A stretch of DNA of 15,742 bases from Clostridiales bacterium (GTDB lineage: Bacteria; Bacillota; Clostridia; TANB77; CAG-508): NCBI GenBank assembly GCA_003518755.1, contig DOYA01000062.1, positions 11,526-27,267 of the forward strand, given 5' to 3'. Position numbers and translations under genes: made by a program. The notes under the pieces were generated by a model. The model was not told the DNA's origin, searched no databases, and saw only the letters and a program-made list of their open reading frames with translations. Of the stretch, positions 14,131-15,742 are shown in pieces (position 1 is the stretch's first letter; every line of letters begins with the position of its first letter).

Positions 14131-15133
14131 ATGAAAATTTTTAAAAATAATTCTCTAAAATCAAACAATGGTATCACTTTGATAGCTTTAGTAATTACAA
14201 TTATTGTCTTACTAATATTAGCTCGGAATAAGTATTTCAATGCTATCTGGAGATAATGGAATTTTACAAAAAGCAACAACTGCAAAAACTGAAACTGAAA
14301 AAGGTCAAGAACAAGAAATTGTTGCACTAGCCTACAATTCTGCATTAGCCAAAAAGGTAAGTAGCGGAGATTCAACAGCAGTAACAGCAGGAGATTTAAA
14401 TACTGAATTAGCAAGTCAAGGAGCAATCGCTGATGAAAATAACCCAATTATAGTAACATTTACAGGTTCCAAAAGGCAATATACTATAAATAACGGGATG
14501 GTGGAATATGCAGGGATACAAACTGAAGAACATGGTGAAAATGATTGGATTGTAGCTTGGACTTATAATGGAACGACCTGGAGCGAACCAGTCCCTCCTG
14601 GAGCTACATTATCTGGGAACATTATAGCCAAAGTATATAAAAATAATACTACTGTTATGGTAATGGGGGATTCTCCACTTGATAAAATTGAAGTTGAAGC
14701 ATATTCATTACAAATAACTGGAAATGGAAATATGGGAGATTTGTGTAATGCTGATGGAAATGAATTCTATGCTTGGCAGGACTATTATGAAGATGATATC
14801 TGGCTTCCAAATAGAATAACTGAAGTTTCGATTTCTGCTAATATTACAAGTATTGGTAATGATGCTTTTAATAGTTTTTCTTTAACAAATTTTAATATAC
14901 CTAATAAGATCAATTCAATTGGAAATACCGCTTTTTATGGTTCTACTTTAACAAGCATTACTATTCCTAATAGTGTTCGTACAATAGGAGAGAATGCCTT
15001 TTGCGATTCTTCATTAAACGATGTTTATTACATAGGTTCTGCTAATGATTGGAATAATATAACAATTGATAATACATATAATGGAAATGATCAATTACTT
15101 AATGCATCTATTCACTATTCAGTTCAAGAGTAA
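14131..15133 (+). CDS. Pilin-like/BspA-type LRR fusion B, +1 shift at CGG 14224
   Basis: ATG 14131 follows AAAGGAAG and encodes MKIFKNNSLKSNNG, a prepilin leader, then ITLIALVITIIVLLILA up to GCT (14221-14223). CGG follows. Without a shift, translation ends after 42 residues. Skipping C14224 gives GISISMLSGDNGILQKATTAKT and 302 codons, 333 residues in total. The mature protein has the pilin helix (alanine instead of glutamate at position 5) and a domain conserved with protein A (NDWIVAWTYNGTTWSEP). A BspA-type leucine-rich repeat domain follows (ITSIGNDAF, INSIGNTAF, RTIGENAF), with the typical closing VYYIGSANDWNN...IHYSV. The ATG at 14240 is an unlikely start because it lacks a ribosome site and would lose the membrane anchor. 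Confidence 0.78.
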
Positions 15134-15170
15134 TCCTCAGATTCACAGAATGTATTTTAAGATTATATAA

Positions 15171-15211
15171 AAAAAGAGTGTAATTAACTATTTCGAAATT
15201 TCACTCTTTTT
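15171..15211. terminator. Intrinsic terminator downstream of pilin B
   Basis: Perfect 10-bp arms AAAAAGAGTG (15171-15180) and CACTCTTTTT (15202-15211) start 38 bases after the pilin B stop. A tracts and T tracts on both sides allow use in both directions. Confidence 0.75.
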
Positions 15212-15380
15212 CTCTATCTTCTCTATTTATTTGTTTTTCAGCATCTATCAAAGTATGATTTTCTTTTTCAAAATCTCTAATTAAATTATCTTCTGCTTCC
15301 ATATCAAACTTTTTGCAAATCCATTTTATAAAATATTCATTTCCTATTGACAAAGCTAAAATCTTTATGCTAAAGTATAA
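15201..15380 (-). pseudogene. Possible small leftward gene fragment
   Basis: The minus frame is open from 15380 to a TGA at 15201-15203. It reads like protein (KILALSIGNEYFIKWICKKF, then MEAEDNLIRDFEKENHTLID). It has no good start codon with a ribosome site, only a possible TTG or an internal ATG. It overlaps the promoter region of the candidate RNA at 15404. It is probably a remnant, or a small gene with a missed start. The product is not recognised. Confidence 0.3.
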
Positions 15381-15403
15381 TCAATAAATCGAATTATATA
15401 AGA

Positions 15404-15502
15404 GAGCTTGAAACAAAGTATGTGTATTTTTCGCATACCTGTTTCGAAATCGCTCCATAAAAAATAATTCGAACCCTAGTGTAATCGCTAGAGTTCTTTT
15501 TT
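15404..15502 (+). ncRNA. Candidate small structured RNA B, downstream of pilin B
   Basis: Three nested helices are visible: GAGC/GCTC (15404-15407/15452-15455), GAAACA/TGTTTC (15410-15415/15440-15445) and GTATGTG/CGCATAC (15418-15424/15432-15438). An A-rich linker and a terminator hairpin follow (GAACcCTAG 15471-15479 with CTAGaGTTC 15488-15496) with T run 15497-15502. Upstream is TTGACA (15347-15352), 18 bases and TAAAGT (15371-15376), a moderate promoter. The linker and overall layout match candidate RNA A at 13392-13478. The family is not recognised. Confidence 0.5.
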
Positions 15503-15592
15503 AATGTTATAGCTAAAATAATGGAGATGAATAATCAAGAACAAAATCAAATTGCTATGTTTTTGTATAATAATATAAAATTGGAAAATTAA
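15503..15592 (+). pseudogene. Remnant of the small gene found at 9491-9796
   Basis: The frame from 15503 reads NVIAKIMEMNNQEQNQIAM and then FLYNNIKLEN to a stop at 15592. This matches the C-terminus of the 9491-9796 product (AMAKIMEMNNQEQSQVALYLFNSIY). It has no start. It lies directly after candidate RNA B. Confidence 0.7.
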
Positions 15593-15689
15593 GTAAATTT
15601 TTATAATGTTCGCTTGTTTTTTGATATAAAACAGAGTATAATAAAAGCATCCTTTTCAAAGGAAATCTTTGGGAAAGGAGGTGTCATAG

Positions 15690-15742
15690 ATGTCAAGTTT
15701 TGACTTAATATTTTTTCTTATTGTTTTACTTTTAGGTAAAGA
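15690..15742 (+). CDS. Small hydrophobic protein, 5' part only
   Basis: AAAGGAGGTG (15674-15683) lies 6 bases before ATG 15690. The frame encodes MSSFDLIFFLIVLLLGK before the window ends. TATAAT at 15637-15642, with a weak -35, suggests a dedicated promoter. The hydrophobic start just after the initiator fits a small membrane protein such as a holin-like or type I toxin-like peptide. With only 17 residues seen this cannot be decided. Confidence 0.55.
   Translation, partial: MSSFDLIFFLIVLLLGK

Larger units (their letters stand above)
13534..14133. repeat. Direct repeat copy 2 (XRE gene plus pilin promoter region)
   Basis: This is the counterpart of 9803-10409, with scattered substitutions and small indels in the non-coding part and almost none at protein level in the XRE gene. 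Confidence 0.85.

Noticed and set aside
12311..14226. Extra C bases as a systematic sequencing error at T-GG contexts
   Set aside because: The same contexts without an extra C are present and in frame elsewhere (AGT GGA near 6014 and near 13170; T-GGA in several places). The error would have to strike only at these codons. It is not fully excluded without raw reads.
1..15742. CRISPR array, rRNA or tRNA genes
   Set aside because: No regularly spaced short repeats, rRNA cores or cloverleaf-like segments with CCA-type ends were seen. The hairpin clusters have differing arms.

Overview
The window is strongly AT-rich, with Shine-Dalgarno-led genes on both strands. It carries TnpX/TnpV-type serine-recombinase elements, MOBV relaxases, an ISLre2-family element and several type IV pilin-like genes with the N-terminus NGITLIALVITIIVLLILA. 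Together these point to a low-GC Clostridia-type Firmicute, probably from a gut community, in an accessory region. I cannot name the species.

Layout. (1) 1-840 is the 3' end of a large serine recombinase entering from the left, followed by an array of inverted repeats (841-1087). (2) 1088-5396 is a Tn4451-like mobilizable module read leftward: serine recombinase, small protein, MOBV relaxase, hairpin-rich oriT region, a probable structured RNA with its own promoter, and an XRE regulator. (3) 5397-6770 holds a divergent promoter region, a small ORF with terminator, an intact pilin-like gene and a broken pilin remnant. (4) 6760-7112 is a remnant of an IS256-family transposase gene. (5) 7209-9796 is a second mobilization module: leftward tnpV plus a small gene, rightward oriT, second MOBV relaxase and a small gene. 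(6) 9803-15502 is a duplicated cassette of XRE regulator, divergent pilin/LRR fusion gene and small structured RNA. The first copy is split by an ISLre2-family element (10442-12243, 9-bp target duplication). (7) 15503-15742 has a gene remnant and the start of a small hydrophobic protein.

The most striking signal concerns one codon. In my manual scan CGG is never used as an ordinary in-frame codon in any called gene, although CGA and CGT are used and CGG occurs out of frame about a dozen times. The four in-frame CGG triplets (6527, 11770, 12311, 14224) all sit exactly where a +1 shift is needed to continue a recognisable protein. Each time the context is (AG/GC)T-C-GGN, read in the shifted frame as Ser/Ala-Gly. 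The sites lie in an ISLre2 transposase, two diverged pilin/LRR paralogues and one pilin remnant. This suggests +1 frameshifting, or quadruplet decoding, at a rare or unassigned CGG codon. The alternative is coincident decay.

The relaxases, recombinases and oriT-like sites explain how the region moves. The XRE-pilin-RNA cassettes look like the cargo: predicted surface or pilus-tip proteins with BspA-type leucine-rich repeats.
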